Of a DNA stretch of 64,000 bases, positions 10,101-17,942 are shown in pieces; the first letter of the stretch is position 1; every line of letters starts with the position of its first letter. Made by a program: the position numbers and the translations under genes. The DNA comes from CAVUNY01 sp963843535 (GTDB taxonomy: Bacteria; Chloroflexota; Anaerolineae; Anaerolineales; Anaerolineaceae). The notes below the pieces were generated by a model. That model had not been told where the DNA came from, searched no databases, and saw only the letters and a list, made by a program, of their open reading frames with translations. The DNA is taken from contig CAWJKU010000003.1 of NCBI GenBank assembly GCA_963843535.1, positions 248,001-312,000 on the forward strand, in the 5' to 3' direction.

Positions 10101-10140
10101 GGGCGAAGTGGCTGGTGGACTTGATCTTTTGGTCAGACAT
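7102..10140 (-). CDS. Hybrid histidine kinase (2 TM, PAS-PAS, HisKA, HATPase, two REC, Hpt)
   Basis: About 1012 residues. Order: two N-terminal membrane segments with a short loop (roughly residues 10-75), a coiled linker, a PAS-like domain, a second PAS (FFQALFETSPAAIVILDEG), HisKA with phospho-accepting His in SHEIRTPMNG, HATPase_c (N box, DDTGIGIPKD, KYGGTGLGLAI), two receiver domains (acceptor Asp in VVILDMQMPGMDG and in MVLMDVQMPVLGG) and a C-terminal Hpt domain (AHYIKGAALNLAADPL). It could run a complete BarA/ArcB-like His-Asp-His relay inside one protein. No dedicated response regulator lies nearby. I start at the ATG at 10140 because AAGGAAA precedes it; the longer open frame upstream would overlap the divergent kinase gene at 10265. 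Confidence 0.93.
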   Translation of the reverse strand: MSDQKIKSTSHFALLYGLTGVLLGFFIVACGTLIEISSRQLAFSWDAIVQVQSTQQLLIIIDLAPVFMGVILAFLGHMFDQQARMSSTLKADLSDKSSQVEATYEELKATLQQQQDTEIIISRAKRAWEATFDAVQDLMIQIDVDGRIVRCNRNTVDTLATTFQELIGKNIAETVLEDAYPNRSPLPDEGQVIQFSGLPGWYQVAHFPVVLEDDRQGLICIIHDMTQLYEAQLKTEEQKLFFQALFETSPAAIVILDEGDQIVDCNNEFEKLFGYEQDEVIHQQLDDLLVPPDEKLTAVNLTQQVSRGISVHSYGLRLRKDGSLVEVEISGRPMILNGKRVGKLAIYHDISILERARKAAEAADRAKSEFIANMSHEIRTPMNGIIGMLELSLDTQLNPLQRDFLMTARESAEALLGLINEILDFSKIEAGHLSLDTIDFDLRTTVEGVATNLAQRAEAKGLEIACLVYHDVNVRLRGDPGRLRQVLVNLTGNAIKFTEHGEVLIRVSQDADMKDKVKLRFTVDDTGIGIPKDRQTAIFERFVQVDSSTTRKYGGTGLGLAISKQLVEMMGGEVGVDSEPGVGSSFWFTAIFEKQPISASADQDMMIGLEGLHILGVDDNATNRMILSRSLENRGCRIDLASSGEEALGVMKAAADAGDPFQVVILDMQMPGMDGEEVLKVIKDDPLTRPAKVIILTSMGQRGDANRLEAMGCSGYLLKPIRQSQLHEAIVTVANSETGGMDAPPPHLVTRHTLSESQRHQARILLAEDNLINQKLAVIMLAKSGFKVDVAGDGQQAVNAVLHGNYQMVLMDVQMPVLGGLEATRLVRQQEQPGKHIPIIAMTAYAMKGDQERCIEAGMDGYISKPLNPKEVLAAVEYWAFRQTENSVEDSARKTMIENDQPDPINLENGLSRLMGEKEIYKSLLSDFLADLNQRYPKMVEYYQQKDYQNLAELAHYIKGAALNLAADPLGAYARELEMQAKAGDLTGGDTLVEHIGSEIPRIKAFLNKNLT

Positions 10141-10264
10141 GATTTTTCCTTGTAATAAATAAAAGGTCATCAACGTCCATATTATCCCATAACCAGCCAG
10201 AGGAGAACCGGCAAATTTAATGTAAAATGAATTACAAAATGGTAATTTATCGGGAGGAAAGTTA

Positions 10265-10900
10265 ATGCCAAAACGTTTAATCCTGGTTGCCGGCAATATC
10301 GGGTCCGGAAAAACCTCGCTGACCGAAAGGATCGGTGAGCGCCTGGGTTGGCGAACAGCGTACGAGTCGGTCGTCGACAATCCTTATCTGGCGGATTTCT
10401 ACCATGATATGCGGTCCTGGTCGTTTCATTTACAGATATTCTTTCTGGGTCACCGCGCCCGGCAGCACGAAGACCTGGCACAAGATTCCCAATCCGCGAT
10501 CATCGACCGCAGTATTTATGAAGATGCGTACATTTTTGCCCGGGCGCTGCATGCCATGGGCAATTTAAATGAACGCGATTATCTATCCTACCGGCAGTTG
10601 TTCGATCTGGTGGTAAAAAACCTGCCGCCGCCCTCGTTGTTGATTTATCTCAAAGCGCCGGCGTCGGTTTTGATCCAGCGCATCCAACAGCGGGCCAGAA
10701 ATATAGAAACGGGGATAACTCTCGAATATCTCGAGCTGCTCGATTCTTTTTACGAAGAGTGGCTGCGTTCCTTCGACCTTTGCCCGGTGCTCACCTTGCG
10801 CACCGATGACCTGGATTTTGTCCACGTTCGCCGCCATCTGGATACGGTCGTTGAACGAATTCAAGACAAACTGTCAGGTAAAGAGGAGATCGTTTTCTAA
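10265..10900 (+). CDS. Deoxynucleoside kinase
   Basis: 211 residues. Salvages deoxynucleosides by ATP-dependent 5'-phosphorylation. Walker A GNIGSGKTS at about 10-18, the DRSIYEDAYIFA motif equivalent to the substrate-binding ERS/DRS region, LIYLKAPASVLIQRIQQR with the lid Arg residues, and the normal dNK length. It resembles the dAdo/dGuo kinases of Gram-positive bacteria, but the base specificity cannot be read from the sequence. A purine-rich GGGAGG lies before the ATG. Divergent to the hybrid kinase. Confidence 0.87.
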   Translation: MPKRLILVAGNIGSGKTSLTERIGERLGWRTAYESVVDNPYLADFYHDMRSWSFHLQIFFLGHRARQHEDLAQDSQSAIIDRSIYEDAYIFARALHAMGNLNERDYLSYRQLFDLVVKNLPPPSLLIYLKAPASVLIQRIQQRARNIETGITLEYLELLDSFYEEWLRSFDLCPVLTLRTDDLDFVHVRRHLDTVVERIQDKLSGKEEIVF

Positions 10901-10973
10901 CCAAACCGCACATCCTCAGCGTACGGTTATTTACGCGCTTGCACCATGTCTCGGCATATTTCTGGAGGCAAAT

Positions 10974-11327
10974 ATGACAGATCGCCTGAATGAGAAGATA
11001 TATGCAGTGGTTCGCCAGGTACCTGCCGGGCGAGTCACCACGTATGGAGCAGTCGCAAAAATTGTTGGCGGCTGTACGGCGCGCATCGTTGGCTACGCCA
11101 TGGCTGCCACACCGGATGGCAGCAACGTACCCTGGCAGCGCGTGATTAACAGCCAGGGGAAAATCAGCCCGCATGGGCTTGGATACGGCAGCGCCATCCA
11201 GCGCCAGCTGCTGGAAGAGGAAGGCATTGTTTTCGATCTCTCGGGAAAAATCGATCTAAAAAAGTACGGCTGGCCTGATGAACCTGTCAATGCGGATCCG
11301 TTGCAGGATAGTTTATTTCCGGAGTAA
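10974..11327 (+). CDS. Alkyltransferase-like protein (ATL), MGMT-type without active Cys
   Basis: 117 residues, equal to the C-terminal DNA-binding domain of O6-alkylguanine-DNA alkyltransferase. The motif that is PCHRV in active enzymes reads PWQRVI here, so the methyl-accepting Cys is replaced by Trp. It therefore belongs to the ATL group, which bind alkylated bases, flip them out and hand them to nucleotide excision repair. The helix-turn-helix (VTTYGAVAKIVGGCTARIVGYAMAA) with the Arg finger is kept. The ATG at 10974 has GGAGG upstream; the open frame reaches further back but without a ribosome site. Confidence 0.9.
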   Translation: MTDRLNEKIYAVVRQVPAGRVTTYGAVAKIVGGCTARIVGYAMAATPDGSNVPWQRVINSQGKISPHGLGYGSAIQRQLLEEEGIVFDLSGKIDLKKYGWPDEPVNADPLQDSLFPE

Positions 11328-11335
11328 CCTGTTTT

Positions 11336-11752
11336 TTACCGCCCCAATTTTCTTGCCCGTTCCTGTAATTGAATGTCGTTTTCTTGAGTGGGGTTAATCA
11401 CGATTCCATGAGGAACGGGTTTCGCTTCACTGTCAACATGCACAAAGGTGATAAACCCTTCGACCACAATCTGTTTTTCAGCTACCATCTGCACATAAGC
11501 CACCAGGCTTGATTTTCCGGTCAGAACAATCTTACTTTCGAAGCGTACGATCTCACCTTTGTGCACGGGACGGCTGAATGTCATCCCGTGGATCTGCAGG
11601 CAAACGATTTTTTCCGGCCTGGTCAGGCTGGCGGCCGCAGTGAAGCCAGACTCTACAAACCATTCCGCGCTGCGACCTGCATATAATGTGCCGTGATGGT
11701 TGAGATCCTCGCCCTTGACCAGACGATGCGTGACAAACGGTATCACTTCCAT
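11336..11752 (-). CDS. Hotdog-fold acyl-CoA thioesterase
   Basis: 138 residues. Single hotdog domain of the 4HBT/BACH type: HHGTLYAGRSAEWFVESGFTAAA contains the catalytic helix region, with SRPVHKGEIVRFESKI and a strand rich in acyl-CoA thioesterase signature residues. It probably hydrolyses acyl-CoA; chain length is unknown. Convergent with the ATL gene, only 8 bases apart. Cytoplasmic, no signal peptide. Confidence 0.8.
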   Translation of the reverse strand: MEVIPFVTHRLVKGEDLNHHGTLYAGRSAEWFVESGFTAAASLTRPEKIVCLQIHGMTFSRPVHKGEIVRFESKIVLTGKSSLVAYVQMVAEKQIVVEGFITFVHVDSEAKPVPHGIVINPTQENDIQLQERARKLGR

Positions 11753-11973
11753 AAATTACTCCAACCGGTCAAATTCAGGTTTCTTATCTTTGCGATCAAT
11801 CATACTCCCGTCCACACCACCTGAATAGACTCCGAATAATGCAAAGGATTGTGTCCAAAGATCACCGAACCGGGTCAGATCTATTTTTAAAATTTCCACG
11901 GCAAAATTTACTATCCACTTTCACTTTTTCGCTATAATAATTTCAGATTCCATTGAACCCAAAGGAGATTGAT

Positions 11974-12729
11974 ATGCCGATTCCTTCTCGCATGCCACGT
12001 TATGATGTCCGCAATGATGGTTCTGGTCCCTATGTGATTTTTTATTGCGATCAGTGCGATCGTGAATACCGCAGCCAGCCCAATATCGGCAACACGATAT
12101 CCAGCGGCATCGGGACCGATATTAAAAGCGATCTATTGAGGAAAATTCCACTGTTTGGGGGCGTCATCGCCAATAATGTGGAACGGAACGACCCTCGCTA
12201 TACGTATGATTTGAATACTCAACAGGTAAATGAACATTGGAACCAGGTTAAGCAGTATTTTCGCGAATGCACTACCTGCAACCGCATCGTCTGCCTCTCC
12301 GATTTCGATGAGCAGGCCGATACCTGTAATGAAGACTCACCGCGGGCAGATGAGATCGCAGAATCGCGCGGTCAGCAAGCTGGCGCCGCGCTCAAAGGGA
12401 TTGCGAATGCTTTCGGATTAGGCTCAGCTTTCTCTGCCGCCGGCAAAGCCATGGAACAGGCCCAAAATCAGATGGCACGCTGTCCCAGCTGCGGTCACAT
12501 AGCGAACCCGGGTACCAAATTCTGCCCCGAATGCGGTACACTGATGGTCCAGCCAGCCGCCACAATCTGCCCACAGTGCGGAACTGAAACCAAAGGCGCT
12601 AAATTCTGCCCGAACTGCGGCGCCAAACAAGAACCCCCGGCGGCAGCTGCGCCGGCTAACTGTCCGAAGTGCGGCGCTCCAGCAAATGGGGCGAAATTCT
12701 GCGCCAACTGTGGGTCAAAAATACAATAA
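11974..12729 (+). CDS. Zinc-ribbon repeat protein
   Basis: 251 residues, beginning at the ATG 11974 that follows AAAGGAG. The N-terminal half has CDQC and CTTC pairs (about residues 21-24 and 96-99). The middle is Ala/Gly rich. The C-terminus has three successive zinc ribbons of CPxCG-x(10)-FCxxCG form (about 168, 196 and 231). Such double-zinc-ribbon tails occur in many uncharacterised bacterial proteins and probably serve protein or nucleic-acid binding. No enzyme domain is visible. A TATAAT at 11933 is a likely -10. Confidence 0.7.
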   Translation: MPIPSRMPRYDVRNDGSGPYVIFYCDQCDREYRSQPNIGNTISSGIGTDIKSDLLRKIPLFGGVIANNVERNDPRYTYDLNTQQVNEHWNQVKQYFRECTTCNRIVCLSDFDEQADTCNEDSPRADEIAESRGQQAGAALKGIANAFGLGSAFSAAGKAMEQAQNQMARCPSCGHIANPGTKFCPECGTLMVQPAATICPQCGTETKGAKFCPNCGAKQEPPAAAAPANCPKCGAPANGAKFCANCGSKIQ

Positions 12730-12810
12730 CATTTCGGGGGATGACCTGGCAAATCCTGAAATTATTATTTCTGGATTTGCCTGATTTACCCAAACGCCCA
12801 CCCCCATTTT

Positions 12811-12840
12811 CCCCCGGCCCTTGCGGCCGGGGGATTTGGT
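12811..12840. terminator. Hairpin between convergent genes
   Basis: CCCCCGGCC (12811-12819) pairs with GGCCGGGGG (12825-12833). The sequence after it is only moderately T-rich. It lies between the convergent zinc-ribbon gene and galT. Confidence 0.55.
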
Positions 12841-12904
12841 TTAATAGCTGATTGTTGAATTAATATTCGGGAGGGGGTGTCCGTCGGTCGTTCTTCAGCA
12901 AAAA

Positions 12905-13946
12905 TTACCTGGATTTATAATGAGCCGGGCTCAGGCTGCGCAGGCGCGCGGCAGCGGTCTCCGCGGTCAGGTCGCGCTGCGGCATAGACAGCATTTCAAA
13001 GCCGACCATGAACTTACGCACGGTGGCTGACCGCAGCAGCGGCGGGTAATAATGCGCGTGAAGGTGCTGGTGAGGGTACTCTTCGCCGTCTGTGGGTGCC
13101 TGGTGGAAACCCATCGAATATGGAAATGAAACTTCGAACAGGTTGTCATACTGAACAGTCACCTTGTGCATCACATCCGCCAGCCCTGCTGACTTCAGCC
13201 GGGCTCAATTCTGCCAGTGAAGCTGTATGGCGATTGGCCGTCAATAGAATCTCAAAAGGCCAGACAGCCCAGAAAGGAACGAGAGCGGTGAAGTGCTCGT
13301 TCGCGGCGACCAGCCGTTCACCGCTGGCCTGTTCAGCTTTTAGATAATCACACACCAGGCAGGTCCCTTTCTCTTGGAAATAGCGGCTCATCTGGGTCAG
13401 TTCTGTAGCTGGTTCGTTAGGGATATGGCCCGTCGACCAGATCTGGCTGTGCGGATGCGGTGCGGAGCAGCCCATGGCTGCCCCCTTGTTTTCAAACACT
13501 TGCACGTAATTTATCTCTGGGCGACTGCCCAGGTCGATCGTCTGATTTGTCCAGGTGCGAATCACCGCTTCCACCGCACTCAGCGGCATTTCCGGCAGGG
13601 TCAAATCATGGCGCGGGGAAAAACAAACCACCCGGCAAATACCTGTTTCTGGTTCGGCACGAAACAATCCCTGCATGGGTTGTTCTTGCCGGTATTCGTT
13701 ATCAGCCGGAAGCAGTGGAGAGAAATCGTTATCGAAGACAAATGTATCGGCATAAGTCGGATTTATCGTGCCGGTGGAACGCTTGTTGCCCGGACACAGA
13801 TAGCAAGTTGGGTCGTATGCCGGCAAGCGTTCCTCCGCCACTTTTTCAACCTGGCCAAGCCAGGGCCGTTTCGCGCGGTGCGGAGAAACCAGCACCCACT
13901 GCCCGGTCAACAGGTTCAAACGACGATGAGGACGATCGAAATTCAT
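12905..13946 (-). CDS. galT: Galactose-1-phosphate uridylyltransferase, frameshifted
   Basis: Swaps UMP between UDP-glucose and galactose-1-phosphate in the Leloir pathway. The N-terminal part (13946 down to about 13190) shows the first zinc-site region with CYLCPG, FENKGAAMGCSAPHPHSQIW with the catalytic His-Pro-His, and WPFEILLTANRH. The C-terminal part continues in another frame from about 13190 (MHKVTVQYDNLFEVSFPYSMGFHQAP...HQHLHAHYYPP). Deleting one base near 13184-13191 restores ELSPAEVSGLADVMHKV, so the break is a single-base insertion. Start ATG at 13946 with AGAGG. No other galactose gene lies beside it. Either a recent mutation or a sequence error. Confidence 0.88.
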
Positions 13947-14063
13947 GCCATACCTCTGCGAGTTATAATAAAAAGATAGAATTATTTTATCCTATTTTAC
14001 TGTGCAACCTGCCACAGCCTCCTGCGTATACTAGGTAGAACAATCTGAGTTAGGAGCACGTTG

Positions 14064-14657
14064 GTGAACAACCTCGACCCCCAAATTCTGCAGTACGCCC
14101 TGCAAGGAGATGATGCGGCGTTTAGCCAGCTGGTAGAGACCTACCAGCGCCCGGTCTATAATCTGTGTTACCGCATGCTCGGTGATGGGGTCGAAGCCGA
14201 GGATGCCGCTCAGGAAACATTCTGGCGGGCATATCAAAATCTCCGCCGGTATGATCCTCAGCGCCCCTTTATCACCTGGCTGCTCTCGATCGCAGCGCAT
14301 TTTTGCATCGACCAACAGCGCAAACGTAAGCATCCGGTTTATCCCATCGACGAATACATGGAAGAAACCGCGCCCGATCCTGCTCCCAACCCAGACCGAG
14401 TGGTTAGCCAGATGGATGACGACCAGTATCTGCACCGTTTGATCTCCCAGTTGGGAGTGCAAGATCGGGCGGTACTGATCCTGCGCTACTGGCACGAAAT
14501 GTCTGAGGATGAGATTGCTCAAGCCCTCGAAATGACGGTCAGTGCCGTGAAAAGCCGCCTGCACAGGGCGCGTTTACTGTTAGCCAAACGCTGGGAAATC
14601 GCTCAACCACAAACCTCGTTATTGGAAAGGAAGCGCCATGAATCACCAGCCTTTTGA
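14064..14657 (+). CDS. ECF-type RNA polymerase sigma factor
   Basis: About 197 residues. Sigma region 2 (FSQLVETYQRPVYNLCYRMLGDGVEAEDAAQETFWRAYQNL) and region 4 (RAVLILRYWHEMSEDEIAQALEMTVSAVKSRLHRARLLL) are joined by a short acidic linker; no region 3, as in ECF factors. The start is GTG 14064, which is 7 bases after GGAG. The next gene, a zinc-type anti-sigma factor, overlaps its end by 20 bases, so the two are translationally coupled. It likely directs RNA polymerase to envelope-stress or similar promoters, including its own, but the signal is unknown. Confidence 0.93.
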   Translation: MNNLDPQILQYALQGDDAAFSQLVETYQRPVYNLCYRMLGDGVEAEDAAQETFWRAYQNLRRYDPQRPFITWLLSIAAHFCIDQQRKRKHPVYPIDEYMEETAPDPAPNPDRVVSQMDDDQYLHRLISQLGVQDRAVLILRYWHEMSEDEIAQALEMTVSAVKSRLHRARLLLAKRWEIAQPQTSLLERKRHESPAF

Positions 14658-15180
14658 AACCTGGTTGCTTGATCAGAACAACCGCACTACTGAGCAGGAA
14701 GCTGCGCTTCAAGCCCATCTGGCAAATTGTGCAGATTGCCGCAAGATCCAGACCGGTTGGCAGGCCGCCCACCTCTCATTGAAATCCGCCCGGATCAGTC
14801 GACCTGCACCCGGCTTCAGCCAGCGCTTTTCAGCTTCACTGGCGGAGCGCCGCGCCCACCAGGCCCACCGGCGCCAGGTTCGCAGCCTGATACTTGGCCT
14901 GTCTTTGGGTCTGATCGCCACGGCGGCTCTGCTGGTGGCTGTGATCTTTACTTTCTCCTCGCCCACGGAAATGCTGGTGAACGGGGTAGAAGCGATCACC
15001 ATGGGAATTAACCGGTGGAACCAGGTCACACATGTCTTATTGGCTGCCCTGCAGCAGCCAATATTCCTGGTGGTATGGATCCTTATTACCTGCGGAGTGA
15101 GCTTTGTTGCATGCGTCTGGTTTTTCACGCTCTGGCGGATATCCGTACAAGGAGCACAAAAAAATGAACAAATTCATTAG
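14638..15180 (+). CDS. Membrane anti-sigma factor with ZAS-type motif
   Basis: 180 residues. The N-terminal His27-x3-Cys31-x2-Cys34 is the zinc-associated anti-sigma signature that holds an ECF sigma factor. Two membrane segments follow (about 84-106 and 138-165), placing the sigma-binding part in the cytoplasm. It overlaps the sigma gene at its start and the next membrane-protein gene at its end. Role by context: membrane sensor or latch for the sigma factor just upstream. The short loop between the two membrane segments is the only part exposed outside. Confidence 0.85.
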   Translation: MNHQPFETWLLDQNNRTTEQEAALQAHLANCADCRKIQTGWQAAHLSLKSARISRPAPGFSQRFSASLAERRAHQAHRRQVRSLILGLSLGLIATAALLVAVIFTFSSPTEMLVNGVEAITMGINRWNQVTHVLLAALQQPIFLVVWILITCGVSFVACVWFFTLWRISVQGAQKNEQIH

Positions 15181-16453
15181 ATTCACTTTATTCTTTTTCG
15201 TCCTGGCTACCCTGGTCTTGGCGCTGCCCGGTTCAGTGTATGCCCAAAGCCCTACCGGTGATGACAGTCCAGTCATTTTCGGCAGTGATTATGTTCTACC
15301 CTCTGGAAAGGTGATCAAGGATCTGGTCGTGTTTGGCGGGAATGCAATCCTCGAACAAGGATCACGCGCCACAGGAGACGTTGTCGTTTTCGGGGGAAGT
15401 CTGATCGTCAGCGGTGAAGTTGGTGGAGATGTGACCGCTTTTGGCGGGAACGTTACTGTGAAAGAAAGTGCATTGGTCGCCGGTGATCTGAACACACTTG
15501 GTGGAAATGCTGATATTTCCACTGGGGCGACCATTCGCGGCAAGCATTTGACAGGGATAGGCGGTTTCCCGCTGCGCATCCCGACGATGATCTACACGCC
15601 TTCATTCTGGATCGATTTTGGTCCTGGAGCAGGCATCCTGACCGCGGTCTTTGGATCGCTGATGATCGCTCTGATGGCTGTGCTGGTCGCGCTTTTCCTT
15701 CCGATGCCCACCGACCGTGTCGCGCGTACCATCGGTACCCAGCCCATTATCTCGGGCGCATTAGGCCTCTTGACTCTGGTTGTCTCTCCGGCTCTCTTCC
15801 TGGTGCTGGCAATCACGGTAATTCTCATTCCTTTAGGTCTGGTTGGGCTGCTGATTTTCGCCATCGCCATCCTGTTCGGCTGGATTGCGATCGGCCTGGA
15901 GCTCGGAAAACGGATGACCGGCATGCTCAATACTACCTGGGCAATTCCGGTCAGCGCCGGGGTTGGCACCCTGGTGATCAGCCTGCTCGCCAGCCTGTTG
16001 CTGGTGGTAACGGGCGAATGGTTCTGGGCTCTGTGCTGCATTGGCATACCGCTGGTGGGTATCGCCATGATGGTGGGATTGGGCGGCGTTGTCGCCAGCA
16101 AATTTGGCGCCCAGGTTTACACACCCAACCAGATCCATCCGGCCCCACCACAGCCCCCAGCTTATGGACAGGGGCCAATCGTGCCTGCAGCCTCAACCTG
16201 GCCCGCGCAGCCACCGGCAGCCGTCGAAGCTCAACAGCCTGTGGCGCAGGTGCCGCCAGATTCAAGCCTGCCGCCCGTTCCCCCAACTCCGCCAATGCAG
16301 GTTGAGCCATCACGGCAGCCGGGTGAAGAGGTTCCGACCCAGCCGGTGGAACCACCGGCCCAGACTCCTTCCACTCCACTTCCGCCACCTGCTGAACCAC
16401 CGGCCCAACCTCCCTCCTCCCCGCTCCCGCCGCCGGCAGAGCCAACCCAATAA
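15164..16453 (+). CDS. Bactofilin/polymer-forming-like secreted domain plus membrane region
   Basis: 429 residues. The start is ATG 15164 after AAGGAG, overlapping the anti-sigma gene. Signal peptide (1-28). Then about 100 residues of short repeats (VVFGGNAILEQGSRATGDVVVFGGSLIVSGEVGGDVTAFGGN) like the right-handed beta-helix of polymer-forming (bactofilin-like) domains, here outside the membrane. Then four or so membrane helices (about 150-320) and a long Pro/Gln-rich tail. Genes of this architecture commonly sit behind ECF sigma/anti-sigma pairs, so it is probably the main target of that regulon. Its molecular job is unknown; a role as envelope scaffold is a guess. Confidence 0.75.
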   Translation: MNKFIRFTLFFFVLATLVLALPGSVYAQSPTGDDSPVIFGSDYVLPSGKVIKDLVVFGGNAILEQGSRATGDVVVFGGSLIVSGEVGGDVTAFGGNVTVKESALVAGDLNTLGGNADISTGATIRGKHLTGIGGFPLRIPTMIYTPSFWIDFGPGAGILTAVFGSLMIALMAVLVALFLPMPTDRVARTIGTQPIISGALGLLTLVVSPALFLVLAITVILIPLGLVGLLIFAIAILFGWIAIGLELGKRMTGMLNTTWAIPVSAGVGTLVISLLASLLLVVTGEWFWALCCIGIPLVGIAMMVGLGGVVASKFGAQVYTPNQIHPAPPQPPAYGQGPIVPAASTWPAQPPAAVEAQQPVAQVPPDSSLPPVPPTPPMQVEPSRQPGEEVPTQPVEPPAQTPSTPLPPPAEPPAQPPSSPLPPPAEPTQ

Positions 16454-16489
16454 TATTGTTATCGGTTAACACGAAAATCCTGATTGTGT

Positions 16490-16508
16490 CTTGTGAGATC
16501 ATCACAAG
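16490..16508. promoter_or_regulatory. 19-bp inverted repeat, likely operator
   Basis: CTTGTGA, five bases, TCACAAG: a perfect palindrome overlapping the -35 region of the promoter at 16526. It resembles TGTGA/TCACA sites of the Crp/Fnr family but has a spacer of 5 instead of 6, so the binder is uncertain. Confidence 0.55.
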
Positions 16509-16525
16509 GCACAATTTATTTATCA

Positions 16526-16531
16526 TATAAT
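16526..16531 (+). promoter_or_regulatory. -10 box of a probably leaderless transcript
   Basis: TATAAT at 16526-16531 lies 9 bases before the ATG at 16541, and no Shine-Dalgarno sequence fits between them. Transcription would begin within about 3 bases of the start codon. Confidence 0.5.
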
Positions 16532-16540
16532 CATTTTTAT

Positions 16541-17767
16541 ATGAATTTCTGGATAACTATTTTAGTGGTGTCTTTAACCTACGCAGGGATTGCTGTTGGA
16601 CGGTGGCCATTACTTAAGGCCAACCGCACAACGATCGCCTTGATGGGCGCGGGCATTTTGATCCTGTTGGGTCAAATCGAGTTTGCGGACATCGGGAAAT
16701 ATCTGGATATCGACACTCTCGTCCTGCTGTTCAGCATGATGATATTGAACGCTAACCTGCGCGTCGCTGGCTTTTTCCGCCTGGTCGGCGGATCCTTGCT
16801 CCGGCTGACGCGTTCTCCACGACGTTTCTTGATCTGGGAAATATTGCTCACCGGGATTCTCAGCGCATTTTTCTTAAACGATACCATCTGCCTGATGTTC
16901 ACCCCATTAATCCTGGAGATCATGTTGGGGATTGAGCGCAATCCCATTCCTTACCTGATCGCGCTGGCCACATCCGCGAATATTGGTTCGACGGCTACGC
17001 TGACCGGCAACCCGCAAAATATGATCATTGGCATGGCTTCAGGCATTCCCTATATTTCATTTATGGCAGCTCTGGCCCCAATCGCGCTGCTTTCGATGGG
17101 TGGGATCTGGCTGGTATTGGTTAAGCTGTACCCGTGGGATTTTCGTAATGAACCGTTCCCGCCCTTTCCCCAAGCCGATCTGGAGGTCGATCGGCCGCTT
17201 TTGATTAAAAGCCTGGTAGTGACAGCGGGCCTTCTGCTGGCTTTTCTCGCCGGTGTGCCGGTTGCCGAAGCTGCTTTTTTGGCCGCCTGCATTCTGCTAT
17301 TTTCCCGGCGCATGCATCCCGAACAGATCTTTGCCGAGTTTGATTGGAGCCTGCTGGTATTTTTCTCCGGTCTGTTTATCGTCACCGGTTCATTGGAGGC
17401 GAACGGAATCACGGCCGAGCTTGGCAGGTTAACCAATAATTTGGGCCAGCTGAATGCTGTAAACCTTTCGGCAATCACCCTGATTCTCAGCAACATTGTG
17501 TCGAATGTGCCCGCCGTGCTGCTGCTCCGGCCGGTGATCGCAGCGGTTGCGAACCCCGAGCCCGCCTGGCTCACCCTGGCGGCAGCCTCAACTCTAGCCG
17601 GAAACCTGACCCTGCTTGGATCGGTAGCGAACTTGATTGTGGCAGAAATCGCCTCCCGCTGGCGGGTCACCCTCAGTTTTTGGGAATACACCAAGGCCGG
17701 GGTCATCATTACCATGATATCCCTGGTGATCAACATCATTTGGCTGCAGGTGTTTATCTGGAAATAA
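16541..17767 (+). CDS. ArsB/NhaD-superfamily ion transporter
   Basis: About 408 residues with 10 or more hydrophobic helices. The SANIGSTATLTGNPQNMIIG segment and the second-half ASTLAGNLTLLGSVANLIV segment are the paired re-entrant motifs of the ArsB/NhaD/CitM (ion transporter) superfamily. FLNDTICLMFTPL and SNIVSNVPAVLL also fit. The substrate could be arsenite, Na+/H+ or a dicarboxylate; there is no ars gene nearby to decide. I choose ATG 16541 because the longer frame upstream would run through the promoter. A palindromic operator overlaps that promoter. Confidence 0.85.
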   Translation: MNFWITILVVSLTYAGIAVGRWPLLKANRTTIALMGAGILILLGQIEFADIGKYLDIDTLVLLFSMMILNANLRVAGFFRLVGGSLLRLTRSPRRFLIWEILLTGILSAFFLNDTICLMFTPLILEIMLGIERNPIPYLIALATSANIGSTATLTGNPQNMIIGMASGIPYISFMAALAPIALLSMGGIWLVLVKLYPWDFRNEPFPPFPQADLEVDRPLLIKSLVVTAGLLLAFLAGVPVAEAAFLAACILLFSRRMHPEQIFAEFDWSLLVFFSGLFIVTGSLEANGITAELGRLTNNLGQLNAVNLSAITLILSNIVSNVPAVLLLRPVIAAVANPEPAWLTLAAASTLAGNLTLLGSVANLIVAEIASRWRVTLSFWEYTKAGVIITMISLVINIIWLQVFIWK

Positions 17768-17810
17768 GCAAAAAGCTGGTCGCACGATGTGGACCACGCA
17801 AAATGATTAA

Positions 17811-17892
17811 CTGTCATTGCGAGCGCAGCGAAGCAATCTATCGCACAGGATAGATTGCTTCGGCCCAAAAAACAGGCCTCGCAATGACAGAT
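17811..17892. repeat. Imperfect long inverted repeat of the TCATTGCGAG type
   Basis: CTGTCATTGCGAG on the left pairs with CTCGCAATGACAG on the right, and inside it CGAAGCAATCTATC pairs with GATAGATTGCTTCG. This kind of palindrome (TCATTGCGAG...GAAGCAATCT) occurs as a dispersed intergenic repeat in many bacterial genomes. One copy seen in the window, between the transporter gene and nadD. Confidence 0.75.
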
Positions 17893-17942
17893 TCATTATA
17901 TAAGGGGAATTACTAGCGAAGACATCCTGCCTTCTATGCGGA

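Noticed and set aside
7102..10380. Longer hybrid kinase start at 10380
   Set aside because: It would overlap the divergent deoxynucleoside kinase gene by over 100 bases and lacks a ribosome site. ATG 10140 has AAGGAAA and begins right before the membrane segments.
13374..13979. Long plus-strand open frames opposite galT
   Set aside because: They are shadows of galT codon usage. The minus strand encodes clear GalT motifs.
16484..16540. Upstream extension of the transporter start
   Set aside because: The open frame there runs across the operator and -10 box and has no ribosome site.
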